DNA of 64,000 bases from an uncultured Altererythrobacter sp. (lineage in GTDB: Bacteria; Pseudomonadota; Alphaproteobacteria; Sphingomonadales; Sphingomonadaceae). Below are positions 26,069 to 38,321 of this stretch, in pieces; position 1 is the first letter of the stretch; each line of letters opens with the position of its first letter. The stretch is from positions 52,410 to 116,409 of the forward strand of contig CAJXNC010000009.1 in NCBI GenBank assembly GCA_913056125.1, written 5' to 3'. A program made the position numbers and the translations under genes. The notes beneath the pieces are model-generated. The model was not told the DNA's origin, did not search any database, and saw nothing but the letters and a program-made list of their open reading frames with translations.

Positions 26069-26179
26069 ATTTTCCTCCACAAACAACGCATTTGCGCCGT
26101 TCATGGCAGGAGCACTGCGCGAGGGACGCGCGGCACTTCCGCTGGCTCTCGGTGCACCCCGCCCGAAGCCGAACGACCG

Positions 26180-26345
26180 CCAATCGGACCAGGTCTCCTG
26201 GCTCGCCGGATCATCGCGCCGCCCCGCCTTCCCGCACCTTTCGGAACAGTGGCATATCGGGATGGAGCTCCCCGGTCACAGTTGCGGGGGCAGCGCAGGA
26301 TTTGGAGTCACCTCCTCACCTGCTTCCCTCTTAGGTCCGGTCTCC
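26180..26345 (-). promoter_or_regulatory. Cobalamin riboswitch
   Basis: On the minus strand the conserved core is readable in order: GGGAAGCAGGTG, GCTGCCCCCGCAACTGTGA plus CCGG, ATGCCACTG, and the B12 box GAGCCAGGAGACCTGG (plus positions 26189-26204). It lies in the roughly 500-base gap before btuB; the remainder of the gap up to 26566 shows no gene I can support. Rising cobalamin should reduce btu expression. End points are approximate. Confidence 0.93.
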
Positions 26346-26566
26346 CGGACAGTCCGTGACGTCAGGCAGTCTGATAGGTCCGCGCCCGTCTTGGGGCAAG
26401 GTTAACGCTTCGCCCCTATACGTCCCGATCCGAGACGCGGGGATTTGCCTGCGCGCGCAGGCAGCCGATCCGTCCTACGCGCGACAGCGCGCTTTCCCGC
26501 ACACCGACGGAGTTTCGTAAACTGGCTCATCCAATTCGCCCCGGCCGAGAGGCTCCGCGCTCTTAC

Positions 26567-27490
26567 TTGCGCGCGAAACCGCGCAGGGGCGGGACGAAGC
26601 GGCTTGCCCTGCTCGCCCTCGCGATTGCCGTGCCGGCCATGGCTGCCCCTGGCATGGACAGGCAGGAGAACGAAGGCCCGACCATTACCTTCCCGATGGC
26701 CGACGTACCCGATCTTGCAGAGCGAGAAGTGGAATCCTGGATCCAGTTCGAGGAGCAGGTTCTCCCGCTCGAGCCATCCGCAGACAGCTTCACCGGCCCG
26801 ATCGCCGCCTCGCTCAAGCTTACCGGCAGCAGCACGGACATGCGCCGGGCCAAGCAATGCTTGGCGATGGCGGTCTATTACGAGGCAGCCAGCGAAGGAC
26901 TCGACGGACAGCGCGCCGTAGCGCAGGTCGTGATGAACCGGGTCCAGCACCCGCATTTTCCCAACACGGTGTGCGGCGTTGTGTTCGAAGGATCGGAGCG
27001 CAGCACCGGCTGCCAGTTCAGCTTCACCTGCGACGGCTCGCTTAACCGCAATCCCTCGACCCGCGCCTTCGCCCGCGCGCAATCCGTGGCAAGCGCTGCG
27101 CTGGATGGCTATGTCTACCAGCCCGTCGGCTTGGCCACCCATTACCACACCACCAGCGTGAACCCTTATTGGGCAAGCTCGCTTGATCCGGTGGGCCGCG
27201 TCGGCCTGCACCAGTTCTACCGCTGGCGCGGTTCGGCCGGACGTGCATCCGCCTTCGTCGCCAGCTATGGCGGCGGCGAGCCGCTACCCGCCCGAACCTA
27301 CAGTTCTGCCAGCCATGCGCCGGTCGAGGCCCAAATCCCCGTCCAGCGGGTGGCAGCGCCGCCTGTTTCGCGCAGCATGGCCCCCGCGTCGCCGCCCGCC
27401 CTGCCCTCACTGGAAATTGCCGGCCACGAACTATCGGGCACGGTCAATGCGGAATATGCACGAAGCGGCGAATGGCTCGTCCAGCCCTGA
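26567..27490 (+). CDS. Cell wall hydrolase, SleB family
   Basis: A 307-residue exported protein with a TTG start and signal peptide (RLALLALAIAVPAMA). The hydrolase domain begins at about residue 100: CLAMAVYYEAASEGLDGQRAV with the catalytic Glu, VAQVVMNRVQHPHFPNTVCGVV, and QFSFTCDG, ending with ATHYHTTSVNPYWASSL. This is the SleB/CwlJ lytic transglycosylase-like fold; in Gram-negative alphaproteobacteria it is a general peptidoglycan hydrolase rather than a spore enzyme. The C-terminal 80 residues are a Pro-Ala-rich tail. The TTG start is a judgement; no upstream ATG is in frame. Confidence 0.82.
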   Translation: MRAKPRRGGTKRLALLALAIAVPAMAAPGMDRQENEGPTITFPMADVPDLAEREVESWIQFEEQVLPLEPSADSFTGPIAASLKLTGSSTDMRRAKQCLAMAVYYEAASEGLDGQRAVAQVVMNRVQHPHFPNTVCGVVFEGSERSTGCQFSFTCDGSLNRNPSTRAFARAQSVASAALDGYVYQPVGLATHYHTTSVNPYWASSLDPVGRVGLHQFYRWRGSAGRASAFVASYGGGEPLPARTYSSASHAPVEAQIPVQRVAAPPVSRSMAPASPPALPSLEIAGHELSGTVNAEYARSGEWLVQP

Positions 27491-27622
27491 GGCGAAACGA
27501 CCCTGCGAAGAGCAGGGACAAGAAATCGGAAACCATTCCTTCGAACATTCGCTTAGCTACAAGCGGTTAGTATGCCCGAAAGGCCCGCATTGCGCGCCCT
27601 TTGAGTCTTCGGGATATCGCAC

Positions 27623-27946
27623 ATGTCTATTCGCTTCTCCGCTCCTCGCTCTGCCATTCGCAACCGGATGGAGACTGCCGAGGCCCAGTCGCACTGTGCC
27701 CTGCCGGCAAATGACAATGGCGCGGGCCTCAGCAACGACACCATGCTTCATGCCGCCCTGCGTCATTTCGCCGATCACGGCCTTGCTGCTGCACGAGAGG
27801 CGCGCAGGCATGCCGAGGATGCACGCGCAGCAGGCGATGATCAGACTTATGAATGGTGGCTGGGCATCTGCCGGGCCCTTGACCGGCGCATGGCCCGCGA
27901 ACTCGACCGGCAAGCCATTGGTAGCTCACAGGTAAAGCACGTCTAG
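27623..27946 (+). CDS. Small hypothetical protein
   Basis: A 107-residue protein, not recognised. The N-terminal 35 residues are polar and probably disordered; the rest is a helical segment rich in Arg, Ala and His (LRHFADHGLAAAREARRHAEDA, then TYEWWLGICRALDRRMAREL). No signal peptide or membrane helix. It stands alone between the SleB-type hydrolase and the GGDEF-EAL gene. Codon use is like the chromosome, so it is likely a real resident gene, possibly with a regulatory or binding role; that is a guess. Confidence 0.65.
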   Translation: MSIRFSAPRSAIRNRMETAEAQSHCALPANDNGAGLSNDTMLHAALRHFADHGLAAAREARRHAEDARAAGDDQTYEWWLGICRALDRRMARELDRQAIGSSQVKHV

Positions 27947-28026
27947 GGGTTCAAACGGTAAGCGACCGGTTAACCCAGCGGTGATCTTTGCCCGATAACT
28001 TCGGCGTGACGAATGGGAGGCAAGTG

Positions 28027-29544
28027 ATGTCCCCGAAGCGGACCATGCTGACATTTCTGATCGGCGCCATTTGCGGCGGTGCCATGGCATTGCTGGTGCT
28101 GGGCGAAGGCAGCGTGCCGCTGATCGCCTCAGGCCTGGCGCTCCTTTCCGCCGGCATCGCCCTGGCCTTGGCTCGCCTGTTGACGATCCGCGCACGCGAT
28201 ACCAATGCGGCGCAACTTCAGGCCGAAATGGCGGTGGAGATACGGCACCGGGCGCGTACAGACACGGTCACCGGCCTCGCCAATCGCGAAGGCTTCGAAG
28301 TCGCCATCGGCCAATGGTTCGACGATGGCGAACAGGATGGCACCTTCCTCTTCTGGCTCGACCTGCATCGGTTCACCGAGGTAAACGATACATTGGGCCA
28401 CCAGATCGGCGACAAGGTGCTGCACGAAATGGCCGAAAGGTTGCGCAAGCGTGCACCCTACGATGCCATCCTTGCCCGCTTCGGCAGCGATGAATTCCTG
28501 GTCGGCGTGCGCCTTGCAGGGAAAAACGAGGCAGAGGCACTGGCAGGCGCAATCTCGGCCGACCTCGCCACGCCCATGCGCATTTCCGGCCACCGCATCG
28601 AATCCGGTGCGGCGATCGGCATTGCCGAGCTAGGTGACAAGACGAGTAGTCTCGAAGACCTCATGCAACAGGCCGATCTCGCCCTGTTCCATGCCAAGTC
28701 CGGCGCCAGGCATCACATCTGTTTCTTCAACAAGGCGATGTCGCGCAATCTGGTGCGGCGCAAGGAAATCGAGGCCGAATTGCGCGCAGCGATCCAGAAG
28801 GATGAATTGTCGATCTATTTCCAGCCGATCATCGAGCTGGAAAGCGGCAAGATCCGCGCCTTCGAGGCGCTGGTGCGCTGGTTCCACCCGGAAAAGGGCG
28901 AGCTGATCCCCGAGGAGTTCATTCCCGTGGCGGAAGAGACCGGGTTGATCATTACCTTGGGCAACTGGATCACAAGGCAGGCGGCACGCACCTGCGCCAC
29001 CTGGCCCGATCACATAAACCTCGCGGTCAATCTATCTCCCGTGCAGATCCGCGCACCTGGCGCCGCGCTGGGCATACTCGAGGCGCTGAAAGAGGCGAAG
29101 CTCGATCCCTCGCGGCTCGAGCTGGAAGTGACGGAAAACCTGTTTATCGAGGGGACCAGCGATACGGCGCGTTTCATGGACGAGCTGGCCGGCGAAGGCG
29201 TACGCTTCGCGCTCGACGACTTCGGCACGGGCTATTCCTCGCTCCACTATATCAACCGCTATCCCTTCCGCACGATCAAGGTCGATCGCAGCTTCGTTTC
29301 CGGTCCCAATAACGGCAGGCGCAGCGATGCGATCATCCGCGCTGTGGCGGAAATGGGCGCGACGCTGGGCCTGGAAATCGTCGCCGAGGGACTCGAGACC
29401 GCCGAGCAGGTCGCCAATGTCCGCCGCGCAGGTTGCACGCTGGGTCAGGGCTATTTCTTCAGCCGCGCCGTGCCCGATCATCTCGCCGCCAAGCTGCTGG
29501 TCGAGGAAGAGGCCGGGGACAGCGCCAAGCGCCGCGCCAGCTGA
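28027..29544 (+). CDS. Membrane GGDEF-EAL cyclic-di-GMP protein
   Basis: A 505-residue protein with two N-terminal transmembrane helices (about residues 5-25 and 28-47). The GGDEF domain carries the degenerate active site RFGSDEFLVG in place of GGDEF, so cyclase activity is doubtful. The EAL domain looks complete: FEALVRWFHP, ELEVTENLF, the catalytic loop DDFGTGYSSLHYI, IKVDRSFV and VAEGLET. It is therefore probably a c-di-GMP phosphodiesterase with a regulatory GGDEF domain. The start at 28027 is preceded by GGGAGG; an in-frame ATG at 27988 lacks one. Confidence 0.9.
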   Translation: MSPKRTMLTFLIGAICGGAMALLVLGEGSVPLIASGLALLSAGIALALARLLTIRARDTNAAQLQAEMAVEIRHRARTDTVTGLANREGFEVAIGQWFDDGEQDGTFLFWLDLHRFTEVNDTLGHQIGDKVLHEMAERLRKRAPYDAILARFGSDEFLVGVRLAGKNEAEALAGAISADLATPMRISGHRIESGAAIGIAELGDKTSSLEDLMQQADLALFHAKSGARHHICFFNKAMSRNLVRRKEIEAELRAAIQKDELSIYFQPIIELESGKIRAFEALVRWFHPEKGELIPEEFIPVAEETGLIITLGNWITRQAARTCATWPDHINLAVNLSPVQIRAPGAALGILEALKEAKLDPSRLELEVTENLFIEGTSDTARFMDELAGEGVRFALDDFGTGYSSLHYINRYPFRTIKVDRSFVSGPNNGRRSDAIIRAVAEMGATLGLEIVAEGLETAEQVANVRRAGCTLGQGYFFSRAVPDHLAAKLLVEEEAGDSAKRRAS

Positions 29545-29629
29545 TCTGGCTGGCAATTCCCGGGATTACCGTCATTTTCGGATAGCATGCACGCCCGAGC
29601 AGCGAGAATGTCGCATTCTTCCCATTTTA

Positions 29630-31052
<1,423 letters not shown>

Positions 31053-31064
31053 AGGGACGAACTA

Positions 31065-31955
31065 ATGTCCATCCTCGTAAACAAAGACACCAAGGTCATC
31101 ACGCAAGGCATGACCGGCAATACCGGCACGTTCCACACGCAGCAGGCGCTCGATTACGGGACGCAAATGGTTGCGGGCGTGACGCCGGGCAAAGGCGGCA
31201 CCGACCATCTTGGCCTGCCGCAGTTCAACACGGTCAAGGACGCCAAGGACGCGACCGGCGCCACGGCATCGTGCATCTATGTGCCGCCGCCCTTCGCCGC
31301 CGATGCCATCCTCGAAGCCATCGATGCCGAGATCGAGCTGATCGTGGCGATCACCGAGGGCGTTCCGGTACTCGACATGGTCAAGGTGAAGCGCGCCCTG
31401 TCAGGCTCCAAGTCGCGCCTGATCGGCCCCAATTGCCCCGGCGTGCTGACGCCCGGCGAATGCAAGATCGGCATCATGCCAGGTTCGATCTTCTCCAAGG
31501 GCAGCGTCGGCGTGGTCTCGCGCTCGGGCACGCTGACCTATGAGGCGGTGCACCAGACCACCATGGTAGGCCTTGGCCAGACCACCGCAGTCGGCATCGG
31601 CGGCGACCCGGTCAACGGTACCAATTTCATCGACGTGCTCGACCTCTTCCTGTCGGACGACGAGACCAAGTCGATCATCATGATCGGCGAAATCGGCGGC
31701 AGCGCCGAGGAAGAAGCCGCAGCCTTCCTCAAAGCGGAAGCCGCCAAGGGTCGCTCCAAGCCCGTCGTCGGCTTCATTGCCGGGCGCACTGCCCCTCCGG
31801 GCCGCCGCATGGGCCATGCCGGCGCCATCGTTTCGGGTGGCCAGGGCGGCGCGGAAGACAAGATCGCGGCGATGGAAGATGCGGGGATCCGTGTTTCTCC
31901 TTCCCCCTCGGAACTCGGCACCACGCTGGACGCTTTGCTCAAAGAACTGGCGTAA
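31065..31955 (+). CDS. sucD: Succinyl-CoA synthetase alpha subunit
   Basis: Cytosolic TCA enzyme subunit, 296 residues. It starts [21 protein letters not shown], the classic N-terminus, has the CoA-binding VTPGKGG and the phosphohistidine in [13 protein letters not shown]. The beta subunit sucC is not adjacent, which is unusual because the two form one enzyme; it must be elsewhere in the genome. GAAGGGA precedes the ATG by about eight bases. Confidence 0.96.
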   Translation: MSILVNKDTKVITQGMTGNTGTFHTQQALDYGTQMVAGVTPGKGGTDHLGLPQFNTVKDAKDATGATASCIYVPPPFAADAILEAIDAEIELIVAITEGVPVLDMVKVKRALSGSKSRLIGPNCPGVLTPGECKIGIMPGSIFSKGSVGVVSRSGTLTYEAVHQTTMVGLGQTTAVGIGGDPVNGTNFIDVLDLFLSDDETKSIIMIGEIGGSAEEEAAAFLKAEAAKGRSKPVVGFIAGRTAPPGRRMGHAGAIVSGGQGGAEDKIAAMEDAGIRVSPSPSELGTTLDALLKELA

Positions 31956-31991
31956 CGCCTACCCCTTCCTCTCCATTGCGAGGATCCGCCC

Positions 31992-34835
31992 ATGGGCAAC
32001 GAAGCGAGTAATTTCCTCCCCGAACTGGCCGGACAGGACGGTCCGCAGCCCGGACCGAGCTGGGGCAATTCCAATTGGCCGCTCAAGATCGCCGATGACG
32101 ACCTGACCGGAGCGATGGACCCGACGGACATGGTCGTCGCGGTCAAGCAGGCTGCGGCCAAGGCAGGCAAACCGACCGATTCCGCGTCGATCGAGCAGGC
32201 TGCCAGCGCATCCGTCCGCGCGATGATGCTGATCCGGCTTTACCGTGTGCGCGGCCACCTGGCGGCCGATCTCGACCCGCTGGGCCTCTCGCACCTGGAC
32301 GAGCCGGAGGAACTTTCGCTCAAGTGGCATGGCTTCGACGGACAGGAAGACCTCGAAGTCTTCGTCGGCGGCGCCTTTGGCTTCGACTGGGTAACCATTC
32401 GCGATCTCTATGCCGCCCTGCGCAAGACCTATTGCGGCGAAGTCGGCCTCGAATACATGCATATCGCGGATACCGAGGAACGCCGCTTCCTGCAGGAAAG
32501 GTTCGAAAGCCCCGACGACACGATCCAGTTCACGCCGGAGGGCAAGCGCGCCATCCTGGGAGCCGTGATCCGCGGCGAGGAATATGAGAAATACCTCGCC
32601 AAGAAATATGTCGGCACCAAGCGCTTCGGCCTCGATGGTGGCGAGGCGATGATCCCCGCGCTCGAAGCGGTGATCAAATATGGCGGCTCGCTCGGCGTGC
32701 GCGAGATCGTTTACGGCATGGCCCATCGCGGGCGCCTCAACATCCTCGCCAATGTGATGGCCAAGCCCTACCGCGTGATCTTCCACGAATTCTCGGGCGG
32801 CAGCGCCAATCCGGACGATGTCGGCGGTTCGGGCGACGTGAAATACCACCTCGGCACCAGCACCGACCGCGAATTCGACGGCATCTCGGTGCACATGTCG
32901 CTGGTCCCCAACCCGAGTCACTTGGAAGCGGTCGACCCCGTCGTGCTTGGCAAGACCCGCGCGCAGCAGGCCATTCGCGACGACCTGGACGCGCATGAGC
33001 AGGTCCTGCCCGTGCTGATCCACGGCGATGCCGCCTTTGCCGGCCAGGGCGTGGTGTGGGAGTGCTTCGGCCTGTCGGGCGTGCGCGGCTATTCCACCGG
33101 CGGCTGCCTGCATTTCGTGATCAACAACCAGATCGGCTTCACCACCAGCCCGAAATTCGCGCGCAGCTCGCCCTATCCCTCTGACGTCGCCAAGGGCGTC
33201 CAGGCACCGATCCTTCACGTCAATGGCGACAATCCGGAAGCGGTGACATTCGCCTGCAAGCTGGCCATCGAATACCGCCAGAAGTTCAAGCGCGATATCG
33301 TCATCGACATGTGGTGCTATCGCCGCTTCGGCCACAATGAGGGCGACGAGCCGAGCTTCACCCAGCCGCTCATGTATGCCCGGATCAAGAAGCATCCGCG
33401 CGTCAGCGAGGTCTATTCCGAGCGGCTCAAGGATGAAGGCGTGATCGAGGCCGGCACGGCCCCGGCCATGCGCCAGGAATTCATCGATCTGCTCGACGAG
33501 GAGTTCGAGGCTGGCAAGACCTACAAGCCGAACGAGGCGGACTGGTTCGCCGGGCGCTGGTCGGGCCTGCACAAGCCGGCCGATCCGGAAACCGCGCGGC
33601 GCAATGTACATACGGCTATCGAAAAGAAACTCTTCGAGAGCCTCGGTCGAACTCTGACCACCGTGCCCGATGACCTGACCATCCACAAGACGCTGCAACG
33701 CGTGATCGATGCCAAGAAGGAAATGTTCGCCAAGGGCGAAGGCTTCGACTGGGCAACGGCGGAAGCGCTCGCCTTTGGCAGCCTTGTCAGCGAGGGCTTC
33801 GGCGTGCGCCTGTCGGGCCAGGATTCAGGCCGCGGCACGTTCAGCCAGCGCCACGCGATCTGGGTCGACCAGACCGACGAGCATAAATATATCCCGCTCA
33901 CCACGCTGCCGCACGGCAAGTTCGAAGTGTACGATTCCACCCTGTCGGAATTCGGCGTGCTCGGTTTCGAGTACGGCTTCGCCATGGCCGATCCCAAGAC
34001 GCTGGTCATGTGGGAGGCGCAGTTCGGCGATTTCGCCAATAGCGCGCAGGTGATGATCGACCAGTTCATCGCCGCTGGCGAGGTAAAGTGGCTGCGTGCC
34101 AATGGCCTGGTCCTGCTGCTGCCGCACGGTTTCGAAGGCCAGGGGCCGGAGCACTCCTCCGCCCGTCTCGAACGCTTCCTGCAGCTGTGCGCGAACGATA
34201 ATATCCAGGTCTGCAACATCACCAGCCCGGCCAATTACTTCCACGTATTGCGCCGCCAGATGCTGCGTCCGTTCCGCAAGCCGCTGGTGATCATGACGCC
34301 CAAGAGCCTGCTGCGCCATCCGCGCGCCAAGAGCGATGCCTATCGCTTCCAGGGCGATCATCATTTCATGCGTATCCTTTCGGACAAGGCCGAGATCGCG
34401 GACAGCAAGATCCGGCGCCTCGTCCTGTGTTCGGGCAAGGTCGGTTACGACCTGATGGACAAGCGCGACGAGGAAGGGATCGACGATGTCTCGATCGTCA
34501 GGATCGAGCAGCTTTATCCCTTCCCCGGAGAGCCACTGGCCGTACGCCTCAAACGCATGACCAATCTCGAAGAGGTGATCTGGTGCCAGGAAGAGCCGAA
34601 GAATAACGGCGCCTGGTTCTTCGTCGAAAACCGTATCGAGGAAGCGCTGATCGCCTCCGGCCACAAGGGCATGCGCCCGGGTTATGCCGGCCGCGAGGTT
34701 GCGGCATCCCCGGCGACCGGCTTCGCCAAGCGCCACCAGATGCAGCAGGAAGCGCTGGTTGCCGCCGCGCTGGGCCTGTCCACCCGCGGCAAGACCGCTA
34801 ACGCACGCAAATCCACCCGCAAGAAGAAGGCCTGA
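31992..34835 (+). CDS. sucA: 2-oxoglutarate dehydrogenase E1
   Basis: Thiamine-diphosphate-dependent first component of the 2-oxoglutarate dehydrogenase complex, 947 residues, of usual length. The N-terminal lipoyl-synthase-like helix is followed by [27 protein letters not shown] [23 protein letters not shown] substrate loop, the ThDP motif around [15 protein letters not shown], and the C-terminal [17 protein letters not shown] motif. It lies 36 bases after sucD and 10 bases before sucB, so all three are cotranscribed. Confidence 0.97.
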   Translation: MGNEASNFLPELAGQDGPQPGPSWGNSNWPLKIADDDLTGAMDPTDMVVAVKQAAAKAGKPTDSASIEQAASASVRAMMLIRLYRVRGHLAADLDPLGLSHLDEPEELSLKWHGFDGQEDLEVFVGGAFGFDWVTIRDLYAALRKTYCGEVGLEYMHIADTEERRFLQERFESPDDTIQFTPEGKRAILGAVIRGEEYEKYLAKKYVGTKRFGLDGGEAMIPALEAVIKYGGSLGVREIVYGMAHRGRLNILANVMAKPYRVIFHEFSGGSANPDDVGGSGDVKYHLGTSTDREFDGISVHMSLVPNPSHLEAVDPVVLGKTRAQQAIRDDLDAHEQVLPVLIHGDAAFAGQGVVWECFGLSGVRGYSTGGCLHFVINNQIGFTTSPKFARSSPYPSDVAKGVQAPILHVNGDNPEAVTFACKLAIEYRQKFKRDIVIDMWCYRRFGHNEGDEPSFTQPLMYARIKKHPRVSEVYSERLKDEGVIEAGTAPAMRQEFIDLLDEEFEAGKTYKPNEADWFAGRWSGLHKPADPETARRNVHTAIEKKLFESLGRTLTTVPDDLTIHKTLQRVIDAKKEMFAKGEGFDWATAEALAFGSLVSEGFGVRLSGQDSGRGTFSQRHAIWVDQTDEHKYIPLTTLPHGKFEVYDSTLSEFGVLGFEYGFAMADPKTLVMWEAQFGDFANSAQVMIDQFIAAGEVKWLRANGLVLLLPHGFEGQGPEHSSARLERFLQLCANDNIQVCNITSPANYFHVLRRQMLRPFRKPLVIMTPKSLLRHPRAKSDAYRFQGDHHFMRILSDKAEIADSKIRRLVLCSGKVGYDLMDKRDEEGIDDVSIVRIEQLYPFPGEPLAVRLKRMTNLEEVIWCQEEPKNNGAWFFVENRIEEALIASGHKGMRPGYAGREVAASPATGFAKRHQMQQEALVAAALGLSTRGKTANARKSTRKKKA

Positions 34836-34845
34836 GGAATCAGAC

Positions 34846-36084
34846 ATGGCCAGTGAAGTCAAAGTTCCCGTCCTGGGCGAATCCGTAACCGAAGCGACGG
34901 TCGGCGAATGGCTCAAGCAGCCCGGCGATGCGGTTGCTCTCGACGAGCCGATTGCCAGCCTCGAAACCGACAAGGTCGCGGTCGAAGTGCCCTCGCCGGT
35001 CAACGGTATCCTCAGCGAGCACAAGGTTGCCGTGGGCGATACGGTCGAAGTGGGCGCGGTCATCGCCGTGGTCGAGGAGGGTGATGCGCCTGCAAAGGCA
35101 GCGCCTGACGCAAGCCCCGCACCCTCGCCTGCACCGGCACCCGCCCCCCCGGCAAAGGAAGCCGAGGACGACCATGGCGATGCCATGACCATGTCGCCCG
35201 CAGTGCGCCGCGCCGTACTCGAAGCCGGGCTCGACCCGACGACGATCAAGGGAACAGGCAAGGATGGCCGCCTGACCAAGGAAGACGTGCTCGCCGCGGC
35301 CAAAGCCAAGTCGAGCGGGGCTGCACCAGCTGCATCCGCCCCGGTGTCCTCGCCTGCCCCTGCCCCAGCTGCCGCCAAGGGCGAGCGGCGCGAGGAACGC
35401 GTAAAGATGACGCGCCTGCGCCAGACCATCGCCAAGCGCCTCAAGGGCGCGCAGGAAGAGGCGGCGCTGCTCACCACTTTCAACGATTGCGACATGACCG
35501 CCGTCATCGAGGCGAGGAACCAGTACAAGGACCTGTTCGCCAAGAAGCACGGCATCAAGCTCGGCTTCATGTCCTTCTTCGCCAAGGCGGCCTGCCTCGC
35601 GCTGAAGGATGTGCCTGCGGTCAACGCCCAGATCGACGGGGACGAGATCGTCTATCACGATTATGTCGACATCTCGGTCGCGGTCAGCGCACCCAATGGC
35701 CTTGTCGTCCCGGTCGTGCGCAGCGTGGACCAGATGAGCTTTGCCGAGGTAGAACTGGCCATTGCCGGTTACGGTCAGAAAGCCAAGGAAGGCACGCTGA
35801 CCATGGCCGACATGTCGGGCGGCACTTTCACCATCTCCAATGGCGGTGTGTTCGGTTCGCTCATGTCGACGCCGATCATCAATCCGCCGCAGAGCGCCGT
35901 GCTCGGCCTGCACCGGATCGAGGATCGCCCCGTTGCGGTGAACGGCGAGGTGGTGATCCGCCCGATGATGTATCTCGCCCTGTCCTACGACCACCGCATA
36001 ATCGACGGCCGCGAGGCGGTGACCGCGCTCAAGATCATCAAGGAGGCGATCGAGGATCCGATGCGGATGCTGATCGACCTCTGA
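34846..36084 (+). CDS. sucB: Dihydrolipoyllysine succinyltransferase (2-oxoglutarate dehydrogenase E2)
   Basis: A 412-residue E2 core subunit. Domains in order: one lipoyl domain (lipoylated Lys in ETDKVAVEV at about 40-48), an Ala-Pro linker, the peripheral subunit-binding domain ([29 protein letters not shown]), a second Ala-Pro linker, and the catalytic acyltransferase domain ending with the active-site [12 protein letters not shown]. The start at 34846 gives the standard [17 protein letters not shown] and follows GAGGAAT. A longer in-frame start would overlap sucA. Confidence 0.97.
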   Translation: MASEVKVPVLGESVTEATVGEWLKQPGDAVALDEPIASLETDKVAVEVPSPVNGILSEHKVAVGDTVEVGAVIAVVEEGDAPAKAAPDASPAPSPAPAPAPPAKEAEDDHGDAMTMSPAVRRAVLEAGLDPTTIKGTGKDGRLTKEDVLAAAKAKSSGAAPAASAPVSSPAPAPAAAKGERREERVKMTRLRQTIAKRLKGAQEEAALLTTFNDCDMTAVIEARNQYKDLFAKKHGIKLGFMSFFAKAACLALKDVPAVNAQIDGDEIVYHDYVDISVAVSAPNGLVVPVVRSVDQMSFAEVELAIAGYGQKAKEGTLTMADMSGGTFTISNGGVFGSLMSTPIINPPQSAVLGLHRIEDRPVAVNGEVVIRPMMYLALSYDHRIIDGREAVTALKIIKEAIEDPMRMLIDL

Positions 36085-36094
36085 GGAAATTCCG

Positions 36095-37501
36095 ATGGCT
36101 GAATATGATTTCGACGTCCTGATTATCGGTGCCGGTCCCGGCGGCTATGTCGCGGCGATCCGCGCGGCACAGCTGGGCCTCAAGACGGCCTGCGTGGAAA
36201 GCCGCGCAACGCTGGGCGGAACCTGCCTTAATGTCGGCTGCATCCCTTCGAAGGCGATGCTCCATGCCTCGGAATATTACGACGCGGCGGCAAGCGGCGC
36301 GATGACCAAGATGGGCGTGGAAGTCAGCCCCACGCTCAATCTCGACGCCATGCATGGCCAGCGCAGGGACGCGGTTGAGCAGCTTACCGGCGGCATCGAG
36401 TACCTGTTCAAGAAGAACAAGGTCACCTGGCTCAAGGGGCTGGGCAGCTTCGTCGATGCCCATACGGTCAAGGTCGGCGATGCGACGCACACGGCCAAGG
36501 AGGTAGTGATCGCCACCGGCTCCAGCGTGACTCCCCTGCCCGGCGTCGAGGTCGACAATGAGAAGGGCGTGGTGGTCGATTCCACCGGCGCACTCGAACT
36601 GCCCAAGGTGCCCAAGAACATGGTCGTGATCGGCGGCGGCGTGATCGGGCTTGAGCTTGGCAGCGTGTGGCGTCGCCTGGGCGCCAGTGTCACCGTGGTC
36701 GAATTCCTCGACCAGATCCTGCCCGGCATGGACGAGGATGTGCGCAAGGAAGCGAACAAGATCTTCAAGAAGCAAGGCATCGAATACAAGCTATCGACCA
36801 AGGTCACCGGCGTGTCCGTGCGCGGTAAGACAGCCACTTTGACCCTCGAACCCGCCGCCGGCGGCGAAGAGGAGGCCCTCAAAGCCGATTGCGTGCTCGT
36901 ATCCATCGGTCGCAAGCCCAATACCGAAGGCCTTGGCCTCGAGAATATCGGCCTGGAGACCAATAAGCGCGGCCAGATCGAAGTGGACGGCCAGTTCCGC
37001 ACCTCCGTGGATGGCGTGCGCGCCATTGGTGATTGCGTCCCCGGCCCCATGCTCGCCCACAAGGCCGAGGATGAGGGCATTGCCGTGGCTGAATGGATCG
37101 CCGGTCAGACCGGTATCGTCAATCACGACGTGATCCCGAGCGTGGTCTACACCATGCCGGAAATTGCAGGTGTCGGCCTGACCGAAGAGCAGGCAAAGGA
37201 AAAGGCGCCCAGCGGCGCGATCAAGGTGGGCAAGTTACCCATGCTGGCGAACAGCCGCGCCAAGACCAATCACGAGCCCGACGGTTTCGTGAAAGTGATC
37301 TCCGACGCGGAGAGCGACCGCGTGCTTGGCGTCTGGTGCATTGCCAGCGTGGCGGGGACGATGATCGCCGAGGCGGCTCTAGCCATGGAGTTCGGTGCCA
37401 CGAGCGAGGACATCGCCTATACCTGCCATGCCCATCCGACGCACTCAGAAGCGCTGAAGGAAGCGGCCATGGCGGTACAGGGCAAGCCGATCCACATGTG
37501 A
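36095..37501 (+). CDS. lpdA: Dihydrolipoyl dehydrogenase (E3)
   Basis: FAD-dependent disulfide oxidoreductase of 468 residues that reoxidises the lipoyl group of SucB. It has the N-terminal FAD motif IIGAGPGGYVAAIRAAQLG, the redox-active disulfide GGTCLNVGCIPSK, the NAD-binding VIGGGVIGLELGSVW, and the C-terminal active-site His region CHAHPTHSEALKEA. It starts 10 bases after sucB with GAGGAAA before the ATG, completing the E1-E2-E3 set. Confidence 0.97.
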   Translation: MAEYDFDVLIIGAGPGGYVAAIRAAQLGLKTACVESRATLGGTCLNVGCIPSKAMLHASEYYDAAASGAMTKMGVEVSPTLNLDAMHGQRRDAVEQLTGGIEYLFKKNKVTWLKGLGSFVDAHTVKVGDATHTAKEVVIATGSSVTPLPGVEVDNEKGVVVDSTGALELPKVPKNMVVIGGGVIGLELGSVWRRLGASVTVVEFLDQILPGMDEDVRKEANKIFKKQGIEYKLSTKVTGVSVRGKTATLTLEPAAGGEEEALKADCVLVSIGRKPNTEGLGLENIGLETNKRGQIEVDGQFRTSVDGVRAIGDCVPGPMLAHKAEDEGIAVAEWIAGQTGIVNHDVIPSVVYTMPEIAGVGLTEEQAKEKAPSGAIKVGKLPMLANSRAKTNHEPDGFVKVISDAESDRVLGVWCIASVAGTMIAEAALAMEFGATSEDIAYTCHAHPTHSEALKEAAMAVQGKPIHM

Positions 37502-37502
37502 G

Positions 37503-38321
37503 ATGGCAATGGCACCGCGCATTCCCGCGCTGGTAGCTCTTGCCGTGCCGGTGCTTGCCGGTGTCGCATGGATGGCCGCAAGTGGCGCTCCGGCGCATTA
37601 CTTGCTGATCAACCTGTCTGCGCTCGGCCTTTCGCTGGCTTGGATCGCGTTCGGTCGCAGGTTGCACCCGGGGCGCGCATTTGACACGCTGACGCTGGTC
37701 CTGCTTGGACTGGCATTCCTGCCGCTCCTCACCGGGCCTACGCAGCTTTCGATCACGGGAAACGCGGTTGCCCGCTGGATTCCGCTTGGACCGCTGGCTG
37801 TGCATACTGGAATGCTGGTCTTGCCTGCACTCTGCGTCATCGCGTCGCAAAACGAGCGCTTCGGCATAGCCATATTTGCAGCCATGCTTGTTGCCGTTCT
37901 CCTGCAGCCTGATGCGGCAACGGCTTTCGCGGTGACGACAGCCGCAATCGGGCTCTACCAGTCGAGGAAGGACTGGAAACTCGGTGTGGTGGCCATCATC
38001 GGCTTCCTCGCGACAATCTACACGTCCCTGCACGGTGAGCTGGCACCCGCACCTCATGTCGAACGCGTGATCCTGGATGCATTCCACGCCAGCGCGCTGA
38101 CCGGGATCGGCCTTCTGCTGGCCATGGCGATCTCTTTCCTGCTTTACGGAATGGGCCTGCAAATGGAGCGCGGCACGCGCTTTGCACTGGCCGGATCATT
38201 CTTCGGCTTTTCCCTCATGGCAATCATGTCGCATTATCCGACGCCACTCATCGGCTATGGCGCGGCACCGATCATCGGCTACGGCTTCGCGCTTGGCCTT
38301 CTGAACGAAGGAACCACATGA
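37503..38321 (+). CDS. Polytopic membrane protein with weak SEDS (FtsW/RodA)-like features
   Basis: A 272-residue protein with about eight to nine hydrophobic helices, starting one base after the lpdA stop. Segments [18 protein letters not shown] and [14 protein letters not shown] resemble the SEDS signatures (ARRWI-LGP, LLQPD-GT) of FtsW and RodA, but the protein lacks about 100 residues and I see no clear equivalent of the C-terminal catalytic region. It may be a diverged or shortened relative. Its last four bases overlap the next gene (ATGA). Function is unknown. Confidence 0.6.
   Translation: MAMAPRIPALVALAVPVLAGVAWMAASGAPAHYLLINLSALGLSLAWIAFGRRLHPGRAFDTLTLVLLGLAFLPLLTGPTQLSITGNAVARWIPLGPLAVHTGMLVLPALCVIASQNERFGIAIFAAMLVAVLLQPDAATAFAVTTAAIGLYQSRKDWKLGVVAIIGFLATIYTSLHGELAPAPHVERVILDAFHASALTGIGLLLAMAISFLLYGMGLQMERGTRFALAGSFFGFSLMAIMSHYPTPLIGYGAAPIIGYGFALGLLNEGTT

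Noticed and set aside
26402..27211. Minus-strand frame opposite the SleB-type hydrolase
   Set aside because: The plus strand carries clear SleB motifs and a signal peptide; the minus frame has none and would run into the btuB riboswitch region.
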